Shown here one piece after another: positions 46,825 to 56,021 of a stretch of DNA of 64,000 nucleotides. Each line of letters opens with the position of its first letter. Position 1 is the stretch's first letter. The DNA comes from JAEXNA01 sp037189585 (GTDB lineage: Bacteria; Vulcanimicrobiota; Xenobia; Xenobiales; JADMJV01): NCBI GenBank assembly GCA_037189585.1, contig JBBCJA010000042.1:82696-146695 (forward strand), read 5' to 3'. Below the pieces are notes generated by a model. The model did not search any database and had not been told where the DNA came from. It worked only from the letters and a program-made list of their open reading frames with translations. The position numbers were made by a program, and so were the translations under genes.

Positions 46825-47437
46825 GCGTTGTTTGAAAGGTCTCGGGTTAGTCGAGTTGTTGGTCGTGATGGGAATCATGGCCACCATCATGGTCTTGGTG
46901 AGCGCTCTTTACTTGCAAGGGCGCGATGGGGTTCGAGTTTCCACGGAACGTTTGGATACCTCGGGTCGGGCGCGTCGCGCCATGGACGCCCTCGCTCCCT
47001 TCGTCATTTCGGCTGTCCGTGACCGAACCCCGGCTCTGGAAGCCCGGGATCTGACGCCTGATCAGATCGACGACCCATGCCACTTGCTGGTCACCACGCG
47101 CGAGCGCTTTCTCTCTCCCAGCTACGACCCGACATCGAGCTATGTTCCAAATCCTTTAGTACCCGCTTGGCGTTATCAGATCCGTTTTGACCCGGCGAAA
47201 GGTCAGCTGCTGGCCGAGCAGCTACGACCTACAGCCAGCGGAGGAGAGGAGGTTGACCCGGACGTCCCAGCGCGGCTTCTGGGACGCGACCTCGATGGTT
47301 GCGGATTTCGTCAACTTTCTCTGGGTTCGGTTGAGGTCACGTTGAGGGCTCGCGCCCAACGTGACGACGCACAGCGTCCCGAAGGGGCGACTATTTCGCG
47401 GCTCAAGGCGCTGTTGGCCGCACCGGGAGTGAACTGA
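46811..47437 (+). CDS. Type IV pilin-like protein (PilW/GspJ type)
   Basis: 208 residues. The leader MLDRRRCLKG precedes LGLVELLVVMGIMATIMVLVSALYL, with Gly at -1 and Glu at +5, a standard prepilin site. The globular domain carries no recognised motif; two cysteines (in DDPCHLL and LDGCGFR) could form a disulfide. It overlaps the previous gene by 14 nt and shares one base with the next (stop and start at 47437). Confidence 0.8.
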   Translation: MLDRRRCLKGLGLVELLVVMGIMATIMVLVSALYLQGRDGVRVSTERLDTSGRARRAMDALAPFVISAVRDRTPALEARDLTPDQIDDPCHLLVTTRERFLSPSYDPTSSYVPNPLVPAWRYQIRFDPAKGQLLAEQLRPTASGGEEVDPDVPARLLGRDLDGCGFRQLSLGSVEVTLRARAQRDDAQRPEGATISRLKALLAAPGVN

Positions 47438-49683
47438 TGATGATCCACTGGAGTTCGAGAAGCCGGCAGGCCGGACAGGTTCTACTACTCACGGCCTTCT
47501 TTGTCTTCGTCCTTTTCACGTTGGCGCTGGCTTACTTCAAGCTTGTTCCGGGAGAGCTCAATTCCGCTCTGCGTTCCCGCCAGGCTGTGGCTGGAGAGGT
47601 GGCGACCCAAGCCGGTTTTAAGGATGCGACCGCCTGGCTTGAAGCCCAGCCCGCGGTCGTGCTGACTCAGGCACGGCTCGATTCCGACTACAATGACGTC
47701 TATCAGGCGGCTCCGGCGGTGTTGAGTTCCAACTGGTCTTATCGCGCAAAGATCACAGCTCGTCCGGGCGCGCCTTTTCTCTACGACATCACTTCCACGG
47801 CGCTCTTTGACGGACGGGTCGCGCGAGAAAGTCTGGCCACGGTGACCCGCACGAGTTTTGCTCGTTACGCTCTCTTTATCGATACCTGGCGTGAGGACCT
47901 CATCTACGCTATGAAGCCTAACGCCATCTCGGGTCCGTTTCACACGAACGGCTTCTTTCGCCTGGGTGTGCCGAGTACCGGTTTCTACGAGTCGGGTCAG
48001 ACGCCGTTTGTCTCCGGCCCTCACGCCTATATGAGCCAGGCTCGAGTGACCGAGGAGGGCTCCCTAAATTTTTCCGGTGATGGGAGCGCTTATTACGATG
48101 GGACCGTTGTCGGCGGCAAGCCCCAGTTCAATCACGTCGCGACCGTGGTCCCCTACAACGCCGGTGGAGGGATCGATTCTCGCTATCGGTCCATTATCGA
48201 AGGTGGACGATCCAACTACCAGGTGACGGAGCACATCGGTTTTCCGGATTCAGCGAATCAACTGTATCAGCAAGCCGTCAAGATGCCCGAAGGCTCTCCA
48301 CCGTTCGCCTTGCCCGGCGAAGACGGCTTCGTGGTCCCGGGAGACTCCAGCAGGGTTAGTGGTGGGCTCTACATCAAGGGTGATGTGGAGATCGAGTTAG
48401 CGTTGTCTCCCGAGGGAAATCAGATTCATCATCTGCGCCAGGCTGTTTCCGAAAATGAGTACACAGTGGAGGAGGTGGTTAATCGACCCATTCCCAAGTT
48501 TGAACGGAAGTGGATCCCGCCCGGCGAGAACATCACCGTTCCTGAGTACGAGGAGAAGTTGGTCGATGTTACCAGACAGCAGATCATCGGATATAACGAG
48601 GTCGTTGTTAACACGATGGTGGAGGTTACGGTAGGGACACAGCTGCAAATGGTGAACGGGATCACGACTACGGTTCCGATCAAGGAACTCCGGCCTATTA
48701 GTAGGGTGGATAAGGTGCCAGTGTATGGTAACGTGACCGTGAGCGAGATGCAGATGGTTCCCACGGGCAATATGATCACCATCGCCGATGAGGGACGATG
48801 GGTCGATCAGCCGACCGGGGAGTTTGAAGACAACTTCGTCACCGAATTCAGGACCATCTCGACCGAGGAGTACGAGGCGAATCCCGAGGCCTATCCTGGA
48901 GCCATTCCGAGTCTTTCAGAACCCCGTGTGATGAGCGGCCAAGTTGTCGAGGTTACCGCGGATGGGGGATATCAGGGGCAGGGTGTGTCGGCGCCCAAAG
49001 GCTCCACAGTTATTTCGGCCTACGATGGAAACGTCGTGGTCAAACAGGGGAATCTCAATGGGGTGACCTTTGTCGACGGAAACATCACTTCGCTCAAAGG
49101 GGTCAGCAAAGGGGCTCTGAGTCAAGCGGATCCGACTCAAGAAAGCTTTGTCGGGCGATACATTGTCGCCAATCCGCAGGCGGGACGTAAGGTGAATCTA
49201 ACTGGTGACCTTCTGCAATACTACGCTGGGAACGATGCGGGGCTTCGTGACCCCCAGAAGCCGATGACTCTTCGCCGGGGTAAATTGAGTCCCAATGGGC
49301 AACACGCTATGGGACTTGTAGCCCACACCGTGCGCTTGAAACCGTCCCTCAGCGCCGGTATTCAGCACCTCTACGGCGCCATTTTAGCCGGTTGTGCCGA
49401 GGTCGACGCCAACGGCGAGCCAGTGAATGACGGTAGTGGAAAACCTATCGTGAAGGGCGGTTTCGGAACGGACCAGGAGCTGCTGGCGGGCGGGGGACTT
49501 GGCGAGTTTCGACTTTATGGAGGTCTGGTCGAAGGTAATGCCGATTTGTGGAACGTTGGAGGTTCGGGAATGACTGGAGAGCTGATCTACGATCCCGCGG
49601 TAGCCCAGGCCCTGCCTGAATTTCCACGTGCGACAGAGGTTGTAACCTTGCGCTATCATGACCGCTATGCCTCCCAACCCTAG
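47437..49683 (+). CDS. PilX-like pilus assembly protein (DUF4900 type)
   Basis: 748 residues with one N-terminal membrane helix (RQAGQVLLLTAFFVFVLFTLALAYF, about 10-34) that lacks a prepilin Glu+5, as in PilX-like proteins. The segment near 160-175 (PNAISGPFHTNGFFRLG) and the later repeated Gly-rich turns fit DUF4900-type proteins found with type IV pilus genes. A region at about 340-450 is unusual: many near-repeats of Val/Thr-rich strands (VVNTMVEVTVGTQLQMVNG and similar), probably a beta-rich insertion. It starts inside the stop of the previous gene, and its end overlaps the PilC-like gene by 26 nt. Confidence 0.7.
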   Translation: MMIHWSSRSRQAGQVLLLTAFFVFVLFTLALAYFKLVPGELNSALRSRQAVAGEVATQAGFKDATAWLEAQPAVVLTQARLDSDYNDVYQAAPAVLSSNWSYRAKITARPGAPFLYDITSTALFDGRVARESLATVTRTSFARYALFIDTWREDLIYAMKPNAISGPFHTNGFFRLGVPSTGFYESGQTPFVSGPHAYMSQARVTEEGSLNFSGDGSAYYDGTVVGGKPQFNHVATVVPYNAGGGIDSRYRSIIEGGRSNYQVTEHIGFPDSANQLYQQAVKMPEGSPPFALPGEDGFVVPGDSSRVSGGLYIKGDVEIELALSPEGNQIHHLRQAVSENEYTVEEVVNRPIPKFERKWIPPGENITVPEYEEKLVDVTRQQIIGYNEVVVNTMVEVTVGTQLQMVNGITTTVPIKELRPISRVDKVPVYGNVTVSEMQMVPTGNMITIADEGRWVDQPTGEFEDNFVTEFRTISTEEYEANPEAYPGAIPSLSEPRVMSGQVVEVTADGGYQGQGVSAPKGSTVISAYDGNVVVKQGNLNGVTFVDGNITSLKGVSKGALSQADPTQESFVGRYIVANPQAGRKVNLTGDLLQYYAGNDAGLRDPQKPMTLRRGKLSPNGQHAMGLVAHTVRLKPSLSAGIQHLYGAILAGCAEVDANGEPVNDGSGKPIVKGGFGTDQELLAGGGLGEFRLYGGLVEGNADLWNVGGSGMTGELIYDPAVAQALPEFPRATEVVTLRYHDRYASQP

Positions 49684-50902
49684 CACTTCTCGCTTTCGTT
49701 TCTCGGCTGTCAGTGAAAATCGCGAGATTATCACCGGAGTCGTCCTAGCGGCGGATCTCGAATCGGCGCGCCAGGTCCTGATGTCCCAGTACGCCCACCT
49801 GCTGAGTCTGGATGAGGCACGGGTTCAGGACCTGCGTCGCCTTCTTTTGCGCTTTCGTGATACCAGTGCGAGCCTTCCAGTCTACACTCGAGCATTGGCC
49901 TCGAGTTTTGAGGCAGGTATACCTCTAACTTCGATGTTCGACATGGTGGCCGAGGGTGATGACGCCTATCTTAACTCGGTGATGAAAGATATCGCCTCCT
50001 CGTTGAGACAAGGGAGAAGTCTTTCGGCTTCCCTGCGACGTTGGCGCGGTGTTTTCGATTCAACTTTCATCGGTATGTGTTATGCCGCGGAGCGCTCGGG
50101 ACGACTTCATCATACCATCCGAAGTTTAGCGATCTTGTTGGAAAAACGTTGGCGTTTGAAACAGCGCATGAAAAGCGCGTTGACCTATCCCATTCTGGTG
50201 AGCGCCATGGCACTGGCGATCTTTGGGATTCTGGTAGTCTTTGTCGTTCCCGGCATGGCGGCCCATCTTCACGTCGTCGGAAGCGCGCTTCCCTGGCCGA
50301 CTCGAGTCTTGCTGTCGGTGGGCCAGTTCTCCACCTCCCTTCCGGGGATTATGTTCGGCGCCGTCGCCGCGGCTTTCGGAGTATCTCTTCTTTATCGCGT
50401 CGTCGCCGAGGGTGAGTATTGGCCCGCACTTTATCGCTGGTTTGACAAAATCCGCCTCCGTCTTCCGCTGATCGGGCCGATCTTGCGCCTCTCTATTTTA
50501 GCTCGTGTCATCTCTACCATGGCGGTGCTGCTGGAAACGGGTCTTCCCATGATGGAGGTCCTGAGCTGCGCGGGAAGGTCGGGTGGGAGTCCGGTGTACG
50601 AGGAGCATCTTTATAAGGTCTCGGCCGGGATTCAAGACGGAGAGACTTTAGCCGAATCGCTGTCAGCCACCGGAGCTTTTCCCCCGTTGATGGTCGGTGT
50701 GGCCGCTCTGGGTGAACAGTCGGGAAGGCTACCTTACCTGCTGTCAAAGATCGCGCAGCTGTATGAGGAAGACCTCGAAATTCGCCTGAGCGACCTGGTC
50801 AAGTTGGTGGAGCCTGTCATTCTCGGAGTGATGGGGCTGGTGATCGGATTTATCGTGCTGGGGACGTTCCTGCCGATGATCAATCTTGTCCAGAGCCTGT
50901 AG
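49658..50902 (+). CDS. PilC/GspF-like inner-membrane platform protein
   Basis: 414 residues. Two T2SSF domains are visible: 72-190 (LPVYTRALASSFEAGIPLTSMFDMV, ERSGRLHHTI) and 275-400 (ILARVISTMAVLLETGLPMMEVL, LGEQSGRLPYLLSKIAQLYEE). Hydrophobic segments lie at about 175-200, 226-250 and 385-408. PilC/GspF proteins form the membrane platform moved by the assembly ATPase. No pilB/pilT or secretin gene is in the window, so this operon supplies only part of a system. Confidence 0.92.
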   Translation: MTAMPPNPSTSRFRFSAVSENREIITGVVLAADLESARQVLMSQYAHLLSLDEARVQDLRRLLLRFRDTSASLPVYTRALASSFEAGIPLTSMFDMVAEGDDAYLNSVMKDIASSLRQGRSLSASLRRWRGVFDSTFIGMCYAAERSGRLHHTIRSLAILLEKRWRLKQRMKSALTYPILVSAMALAIFGILVVFVVPGMAAHLHVVGSALPWPTRVLLSVGQFSTSLPGIMFGAVAAAFGVSLLYRVVAEGEYWPALYRWFDKIRLRLPLIGPILRLSILARVISTMAVLLETGLPMMEVLSCAGRSGGSPVYEEHLYKVSAGIQDGETLAESLSATGAFPPLMVGVAALGEQSGRLPYLLSKIAQLYEEDLEIRLSDLVKLVEPVILGVMGLVIGFIVLGTFLPMINLVQSL

Positions 50903-50921
50903 TCCGATCAAGAGCGCTCTA

Positions 50922-51665
50922 TCAGCACCAGAAGAGATAGCCGGAGACGACGATACCAAAAACGACGATGCTCCAGCGCAACACGTGATCATGGATGCGG
51001 CTGGCCAGGCGAGCGCCTATATAACCGCCGGCTAAAGTCGCGGGGGCGGCGATGAGCACCAAGAGCCAATGGACCGGACCGAAGAGCGCGAAGGCGATCA
51101 GACTGACCGTTCCGTTGACCAAAGAGAGGACCGACTTGAGCGCGTTGAGACGGCGCAAACTGTCGGCTAGTCCTAGAGCCAGGGTGCCTAGGAGTATCAC
51201 CCCCAGGGCGCCACCGAAATAGCCGCCGTAGACGGCGGAGAAGAAGACCCCCACGGTCAAAATACCCCAGCGGGTCTGCCCGGTTTGCCCGACCCAGGTT
51301 TTCAAACGGGGTTGTAGCGCCAGCATGAGGCTTGCGAACAACACCAGAACCGGCACCACCAGGTCAAAGGTGGAGGCGGGGAGTTTGAGGAGTAGGGCGC
51401 ATCCGAGAGCCGAGCCCAACAGGGTAACTAGACTTAAAGGGCGCCAGCGGACGGACTGGCCTGAAAGCTCTTTCCGAAAACCATAAACTCCACCGGCGTA
51501 TCCCGGCCAGTTGGCCATCGACGTCGTGACGTTAGCTTCCAGACTGTTGAGCCCACACGCCAACAGAGCCGGGAACAGAACGAGAGAGCCACCACCGGCC
51601 ACCGCGTTGATGAAGCCGGAGGCCAGTCCTGCGCCCGCCGCCAGCGCGACCTGAGTTGCGTCCAT
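50922..51665 (-). CDS. TauE/SafE-family sulfite exporter-like permease
   Basis: 247 residues with about eight transmembrane segments in two halves. The family motif FINAVAGGGSLVLFPALL is at 18-35, and a related stretch (YGGYFGGALGVILL) follows in the second half. Members export sulfite, sulfoacetate or other organic anions; the substrate cannot be told. It is convergent with the PilC-like gene (19 bp) and follows the response regulator gene after 47 nt on the same strand, so it may belong to that operon. Confidence 0.88.
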   Translation of the reverse strand: MDATQVALAAGAGLASGFINAVAGGGSLVLFPALLACGLNSLEANVTTSMANWPGYAGGVYGFRKELSGQSVRWRPLSLVTLLGSALGCALLLKLPASTFDLVVPVLVLFASLMLALQPRLKTWVGQTGQTRWGILTVGVFFSAVYGGYFGGALGVILLGTLALGLADSLRRLNALKSVLSLVNGTVSLIAFALFGPVHWLLVLIAAPATLAGGYIGARLASRIHDHVLRWSIVVFGIVVSGYLFWC

Positions 51666-51712
51666 GGCAAGTCGTTCGGCGAACAGAGGCTTGTCCTTCC
51701 CTGGGCGAAGGG

Positions 51713-52387
51713 TTACCCGGACGGGAGGTCGAGGGCGTAACCCACACCGCGAACGGTGCGGACGGCGCTCTTAGAGCCGAGTTTGGCGCGCAGGGTGCTA
51801 ACGTAGACCTCGACGGCGTTTTCCGTGGCTGACTCCTCCCAGCCCCAGACCTGCTCGAGCAATTGGGTCTTGGAGAAGACGGTTCCCGGGTGGCGAGAAA
51901 GGACGACGAGGAGGTCAAACTCTCTAGGAGTGAGCTCGAGTCTCCGCTCGCTCCACAACGCTTCACGACGAGAGATGTTGACTCGTAAGGGGCCGCGGAC
52001 GAGCTCCTCTTCCGAGGGGCTGGCCTTGGCTCGTCGTAAAAGAGCTCGAACTCGCGCCTGCAGCTCTTTGACTCGAAAAGGCTTGGCCAGATAGTCGTCG
52101 GCGCCGTGGTCGAGGCCGCTGACTCGATCCTCGAGCTCGTCGAGGGCGGTTAGCATCAGAACAGGAGTGTCGCCCCGCCGGCGGATCTCTCCAAGAACCC
52201 AGATTCCGTCCCCTTCGGGAAGTAGGCGGTCGAGGACCACGAGATCGGGCTTGGCTTGCTCGAACTTCTCCACGGCCTGGCGACCGGTGGCCGCGGTCAA
52301 CACGGAGTGTCCCTGGCTCTGTAGGGCGAGCTCCACGGCGTCGAGGATGGCGGGTTCGTCATCAACGGCTAGAATCTTCAGGCTCAT
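51713..52387 (-). CDS. OmpR/PhoB-family response regulator
   Basis: 224 residues: receiver domain with D10/D11-type acidic pair and phospho-acceptor D53 (VVLDRLLPEGDG), then a winged-helix DNA-binding domain from about 128 (ELTPREFDLLVVLSRHPGTVFSK, TVRGVGYAL). It overlaps its kinase gene by 26 nt, giving a matched pair. Its targets are unknown; a repeated element before two pilin-like genes is one candidate. Confidence 0.94.
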   Translation of the reverse strand: MSLKILAVDDEPAILDAVELALQSQGHSVLTAATGRQAVEKFEQAKPDLVVLDRLLPEGDGIWVLGEIRRRGDTPVLMLTALDELEDRVSGLDHGADDYLAKPFRVKELQARVRALLRRAKASPSEEELVRGPLRVNISRREALWSERRLELTPREFDLLVVLSRHPGTVFSKTQLLEQVWGWEESATENAVEVYVSTLRAKLGSKSAVRTVRGVGYALDLPSG

Positions 52388-53786
52388 CGTCCTTGTTGTC
52401 TCCTTTCCAGACCACTGTCATGGTCGTTCCTTCACCCACTTGGCTCTCCAGGCGAACCTCGCCTCCCGTTTGAACGACCATCGTCTTGACGATGGCGAGC
52501 CCCAGTCCTGATCCCCCTGTGGCGCGGGACCGTGAGGAGTCCGAGCGAAAGAAACGCTCGAAGACTTTTTCTTGCTCTTCCGGCGGAATTCCACAGCCGC
52601 GGTCGGTGACCCGCACCCGAGTTTGTTGGTCACACCTTTCAACCGAACAGGTCACGGTATCGTCGCTGTAGCGCAGAGCGTTCTCCATTAGGTTGCGCAA
52701 AATGGTCCGAATGAGCGTCTCCGGGGCCTTCACCACAGCCTCTTCCGAACCCACGATGTCGATGTCCCGGCCAGGATGGCTTTCGTCTAACTCCTCTTTC
52801 AAGAGTCGTAAGGTCTCCACCAGGTGACAAGTCCCCTGAGGCAGTGGGCGGCCTTCGTCGGCCCGGGAGAGGGCCAGCAGGTCCTCGACCAATCGGGACA
52901 TCCGGTGGGTCTCCCGAGAGATCGTGGTCAGCGCTTTCTGGCGACTGGCCTCCGGTAGCTCCTCGGATTCTAGGAGCTCGGCCATGGCGCCGACCGCGGT
53001 CAAGGGCGTTCGCAGTTCGTGAGAAGCGTCGGAAATAAAGCGGCGTTGGGCGTTGAACGTTTTCTCCAGCCTGGCGGCCATCAACTCGGCGCTTTGGCGA
53101 AGCGTTCGCCATTCCGCCGGGACAACCATGCCTTCCGTCTGAGGAGGACGCGCGCTGAGATCTCCGTCGGCCAGGGCCGACAGAGTCTGATCGAGCTCTT
53201 GCAGGGGAGCCAGCCAGGTTTTGGAGAGTCGCCAGGAGACCAGAACAGCCATCAACAGGACAGAGAAAGAACCTAAGAAGAGATAGTGGCCCAGCGCTTC
53301 TAGAAGGTGCCGGTCGGCGCGTCGATCCAGGCCCATTTCCAGGACCCCCAAAGGACCGGTCGGAGTGGTCAGGGTCAGTGCCCACCAGTGAACGTCGGGG
53401 GGGGGAGGTGAAGCCGTCTGGCCTTTTCTCGGCCGCCCTCCGGCCTGAATGATGACCGGACTCCCGGCTTTCCGCCAGCGAACGATCCTCTCCGGGCGGG
53501 CCAGGTCGCGGACCAACTGTTGGAGATGTTGATCGCTTAAACCTTGAGTGACCAAAACACCGCCCCGAGACTGAAGGCTCCAGTACTCCGTCGTGGGGAG
53601 GTTGAGGCGACCCCAGGCTTCCGCGGCGGTCTCCCGCGCGGTTCGCTCCAGAGCTCCGTCAAGATATCTTTCCACCAAGCTGCGGATGCCGATGGAGAGA
53701 ATAAAAAGAGCCGTCCCCAGCAAGCCGAGGTAGGCGGCAAGCAGGAGACGACGAAGCGGCCAGGGTTGGGGGGTGGAAGCTGTCAT
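52362..53786 (-). CDS. Membrane sensor histidine kinase
   Basis: 474 residues. TM1 (about 13-33), an extracytoplasmic loop of some 130 residues with a Pro-rich stretch (SPPPPDV), TM2 (about 167-186), HAMP (187-240), HisKA with H256 in SDASHELRTPLT, and an ATPase domain with NLMENALRYSDD, DRGCGIPP, FERFFR and GSGLGLAI. It phosphorylates the OmpR-type regulator encoded in overlap downstream. The signal is unknown. The small membrane protein gene lies 17 nt upstream. Confidence 0.94.
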   Translation of the reverse strand: MTASTPQPWPLRRLLLAAYLGLLGTALFILSIGIRSLVERYLDGALERTARETAAEAWGRLNLPTTEYWSLQSRGGVLVTQGLSDQHLQQLVRDLARPERIVRWRKAGSPVIIQAGGRPRKGQTASPPPPDVHWWALTLTTPTGPLGVLEMGLDRRADRHLLEALGHYLFLGSFSVLLMAVLVSWRLSKTWLAPLQELDQTLSALADGDLSARPPQTEGMVVPAEWRTLRQSAELMAARLEKTFNAQRRFISDASHELRTPLTAVGAMAELLESEELPEASRQKALTTISRETHRMSRLVEDLLALSRADEGRPLPQGTCHLVETLRLLKEELDESHPGRDIDIVGSEEAVVKAPETLIRTILRNLMENALRYSDDTVTCSVERCDQQTRVRVTDRGCGIPPEEQEKVFERFFRSDSSRSRATGGSGLGLAIVKTMVVQTGGEVRLESQVGEGTTMTVVWKGDNKDDEPEDSSR

Positions 53787-53803
53787 CGAAATCGGTGGAG
53801 AGG

Positions 53804-54190
53804 TTAGTCGTCGCGGCGGGGTATGAAGTCGGGATAGTAGGGATCGGGTTCGGCGAAGGACACCTGGTTACGACGTCGATTCCAGGCCACCGCCGCTAGG
53901 ACCAGAGCTGGCATGGAACAGAGCAACAGTACGGCTAGAAGAAGACCCGTGTGATTTTTCTCCGGTCGGGGAGCGGCGACCGGTATCATCGTCGCTGAAC
54001 TATACCGCATAACCTGGCCATCTTGAACGAAAATGACGGTAGCGGCGGATTGACGGCTGTGCCGGTGCCTCTCGATCGCGGTCGGTCCTCGGCTGAAGTA
54101 TCCACCGACAAATCCTACCACAACCAGTAGGAAGCCGAGAAGGGCGGGCTTGTGTCTTTTCCAGTGTTCCAAAGTGTCGAGGTTGATCAT
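53804..54190 (-). CDS. Small two-helix membrane protein before the two-component pair
   Basis: 128 residues with membrane segments at about 15-33 and 82-101, and about 45 residues between them predicted outside the cytoplasm (RHRHSRQSAATVIFVQDGQVMRY). AAGGAGAAG lies 9-10 nt before the ATG, a good ribosome binding site. It is the first gene of the three-gene two-component operon, 17 nt ahead of the kinase, so it may be an accessory protein of the sensor. I recognise no family. Confidence 0.65.
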   Translation of the reverse strand: MINLDTLEHWKRHKPALLGFLLVVVGFVGGYFSRGPTAIERHRHSRQSAATVIFVQDGQVMRYSSATMIPVAAPRPEKNHTGLLLAVLLLCSMPALVLAAVAWNRRRNQVSFAEPDPYYPDFIPRRDD

Positions 54191-54264
54191 CGCTTGGCTT
54201 CTCCTTGTAGGTGTCCTCTGGACTTTTAGGGTACAGAAGAGCCCTGAGAGGCCCCCTAGAACTA

Positions 54265-54282
54265 CCTGAGGGTTTTCTTAAG
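54265..54282 (+). promoter_or_regulatory. Possible shared operator before a pilin-like gene
   Basis: CCTGAGGGTTTTCTTAAG, closely similar to 46301-46318. It ends 14 nt before a perfect TATAAT. It also lies in the gap between this gene and the divergent two-component operon, where a regulator site would be expected. Flanking CCTGAG (54244-54249) and CTCAGG form an imperfect inverted repeat around it. Confidence 0.3.
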
Positions 54283-54296
54283 GCCTCAGGACAAGG

Positions 54297-54302
54297 TATA
54301 AT
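54297..54302 (+). promoter_or_regulatory. Consensus -10 five bases before ATG (leaderless candidate)
   Basis: A perfect TATAAT ends 5 nt before the ATG at 54308. Transcription from it would start at the A of the start codon or a base later, and there is no Shine-Dalgarno sequence. Confidence 0.5.
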
Positions 54303-54307
54303 TTCTT

Positions 54308-54934
54308 ATGGGAAGACGTCGGGTGTTGGGCTATAGCTCTAAAGAAATTTTCCTGGCTATGATGGCGGTTTTAGGACTTCTCTGGCTGGTGCTTTGGTTT
54401 GTTCCGCCGCTTTTGGTAAGTCCGCAACATAAGAGTGGAAGCCTGACGGCCTGTAAGTCGAACCTTAAGAATATTGGGATAGCCTTAGAGATGTATTCCA
54501 CCGATTGGTCGGGATCCTACCCCAAGTCGATGACCCAGTTGACTCCGAACTATCTCAAGACCATCCCGAAGTGCCCGAAGGCGGAAGGGGATACCTATTC
54601 GGGAAGTTACCACTACCGCCGCATTTTGGTGGGGCCACGGGTCAGCTGTGAGCTTCACGGCGATGACGGACCATGCACTGAGGTTTGCCGAAGAGTTCGT
54701 AAGGAAGTCGACCTCTTCAATAGCCGGGAAAAGCGATGGCCCACCAGCCTTGAGGAGATGAAACTCCCCAAGGAGTTACTCGCATGTCCTTCCAGCGAGA
54801 GCCTTCTATCCTATAGTCCTGGTGGTATCGGGGACCGCTTCGACTTCTTTTGCCAGGGTTCCAATCACACGGACCTTCAGCTCCCAGCCGACAAGCCGGC
54901 TTATAACAGCGAGATCGGATTGGACGAGCGGTGA
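54308..54934 (+). CDS. Type IV pilin/pseudopilin-like protein
   Basis: 208 residues. One N-terminal membrane helix (about 14-38) lacks a prepilin cleavage motif. The following part is pseudopilin-like: TACKSNLKNIGIALEMYSTDWSG, then YPKSMTQLTPNYLKTIPKCP, a pattern I associate with GspG-like proteins of poorly sampled phyla. A second, weaker copy seems to follow (VRKEVDLFNSREKRWPTSLEEMKLPKELLACP), so the domain may be duplicated. Six or more cysteines could form disulfides. It stands alone, divergent from the two-component operon. Confidence 0.65.
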   Translation: MGRRRVLGYSSKEIFLAMMAVLGLLWLVLWFVPPLLVSPQHKSGSLTACKSNLKNIGIALEMYSTDWSGSYPKSMTQLTPNYLKTIPKCPKAEGDTYSGSYHYRRILVGPRVSCELHGDDGPCTEVCRRVRKEVDLFNSREKRWPTSLEEMKLPKELLACPSSESLLSYSPGGIGDRFDFFCQGSNHTDLQLPADKPAYNSEIGLDER

Positions 54935-55045
54935 CGGACTAGGGTAGCCTTAGGTATGCCCGGCTCATCTCCGATGAAAGACTTTCTCTAGCTGATGAGC
55001 TCATTGCATAATCTTACTTTCAAGAAAAGGGAGGTCAAAGCGCCC

Positions 55046-55600
55046 ATGGGACAGACCATTGTAGGGATTTCGGGGAGCCTTCGTGAGGGTTCGAACTCCA
55101 CCGCCATTTTGCGCACTCTAACCGAACGCGATTGGGGAGAGAATCAAATGACCGCGCACGATATCTCCGAGGTTCCGCTCTACAACGCGGACCTGGACGG
55201 CGATGAGAAGCCGGCCGCGGTGGTCGCGTTGAAGAAGGCCATCGCGGCCGCTGACGGTCTTTTATTGGTGAGTCCGGAGTACAACTACGGAACCTCGGGA
55301 GTTTTGAAGAATGCTCTGGACTGGGCCTCTCGACCCGGCTATCAATCGGTGCTCAAGGGCAAGCCCGTCGTCATTATCACCTCTTCTCCCGGGGCGATGG
55401 GAGGAGTCAGAGCGCAGGAGCAGCTTCGCAAGACCTTGTACGGAACTCTCTCCGTTCTGGTGCCCAATCCCGAGGTCGCGATCGCCGGGGTGGCCGATAA
55501 GATTGTCGATGGAAAACTTACCGACGAAGCGTCCCTTCGCCATGCCGTCGATGCGGTGCGAGCGCTGCTGGACTGGCCCAAGGCGGCGAAAGGGTCCTGA
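55046..55600 (+). CDS. NADPH-dependent FMN reductase family protein
   Basis: 184 residues from ATG 55046. Flavodoxin-like fold of the SsuE/ArsH/ChrR group: the phosphate loop is GISGSLREGSNSTAIL (6-21), and the flavin-contact loop is SPEYNYGTSGVLKNALDW (77-94), the usual P-E-Y-N motif. It reduces FMN or quinones with NAD(P)H. GGGAGG lies 12-17 nt upstream, slightly far. A hypothetical gene follows 25 nt downstream. Confidence 0.92.
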   Translation: MGQTIVGISGSLREGSNSTAILRTLTERDWGENQMTAHDISEVPLYNADLDGDEKPAAVVALKKAIAAADGLLLVSPEYNYGTSGVLKNALDWASRPGYQSVLKGKPVVIITSSPGAMGGVRAQEQLRKTLYGTLSVLVPNPEVAIAGVADKIVDGKLTDEASLRHAVDAVRALLDWPKAAKGS

Positions 55601-55625
55601 GGAGTTTGGTGGAGAAGGCTTCTAG

Positions 55626-56021
55626 GTGATCTACAAGTTCTACAAAGCCCAGGTTACCGGAGCCGGCATGGTGCCGGCGAGTCACTGCTTAGCCACGCTG
55701 TCCCTCGACGAGAATCGGAATCCAACATGGACTGAGGTCGCTCCGGAATTCGAGCAGGACTGTCGGGCTCTTTTCGACAGCACTGTGCGATTCAACGCGA
55801 TGGAGAAGGTGGAGCCTATGGTTCCTTATTCCGAGGAGGCGCTCGAGCATATCTCCAAGCGCCAGCTCCCGGCTAAGGGCTATCTCATGATGAGCATCAA
55901 AGAGGAGTCGGAGCCCAAGGTCCTTCCCGCGCTCCGTGGCTTTGAGACGGGAGTGTTCACTCCACCGCCCGGCATCTTCAAGATGCAATCGAAGAAGGAA
56001 GAAGAGACGACGCAAGACTGA
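55626..56021 (+). CDS. Hypothetical protein before the GH13 gene
   Basis: 131 residues from GTG 55626, with GGAGAAGG upstream. No signal peptide or membrane segment; the C-terminus is highly charged (KMQSKKEEETTQD). I recognise no family. Its stop codon shares a base with the ATG of the GH13 enzyme gene, so the two are co-translated, and the flavin reductase gene lies just upstream. Confidence 0.65.
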   Translation: MIYKFYKAQVTGAGMVPASHCLATLSLDENRNPTWTEVAPEFEQDCRALFDSTVRFNAMEKVEPMVPYSEEALEHISKRQLPAKGYLMMSIKEESEPKVLPALRGFETGVFTPPPGIFKMQSKKEEETTQD

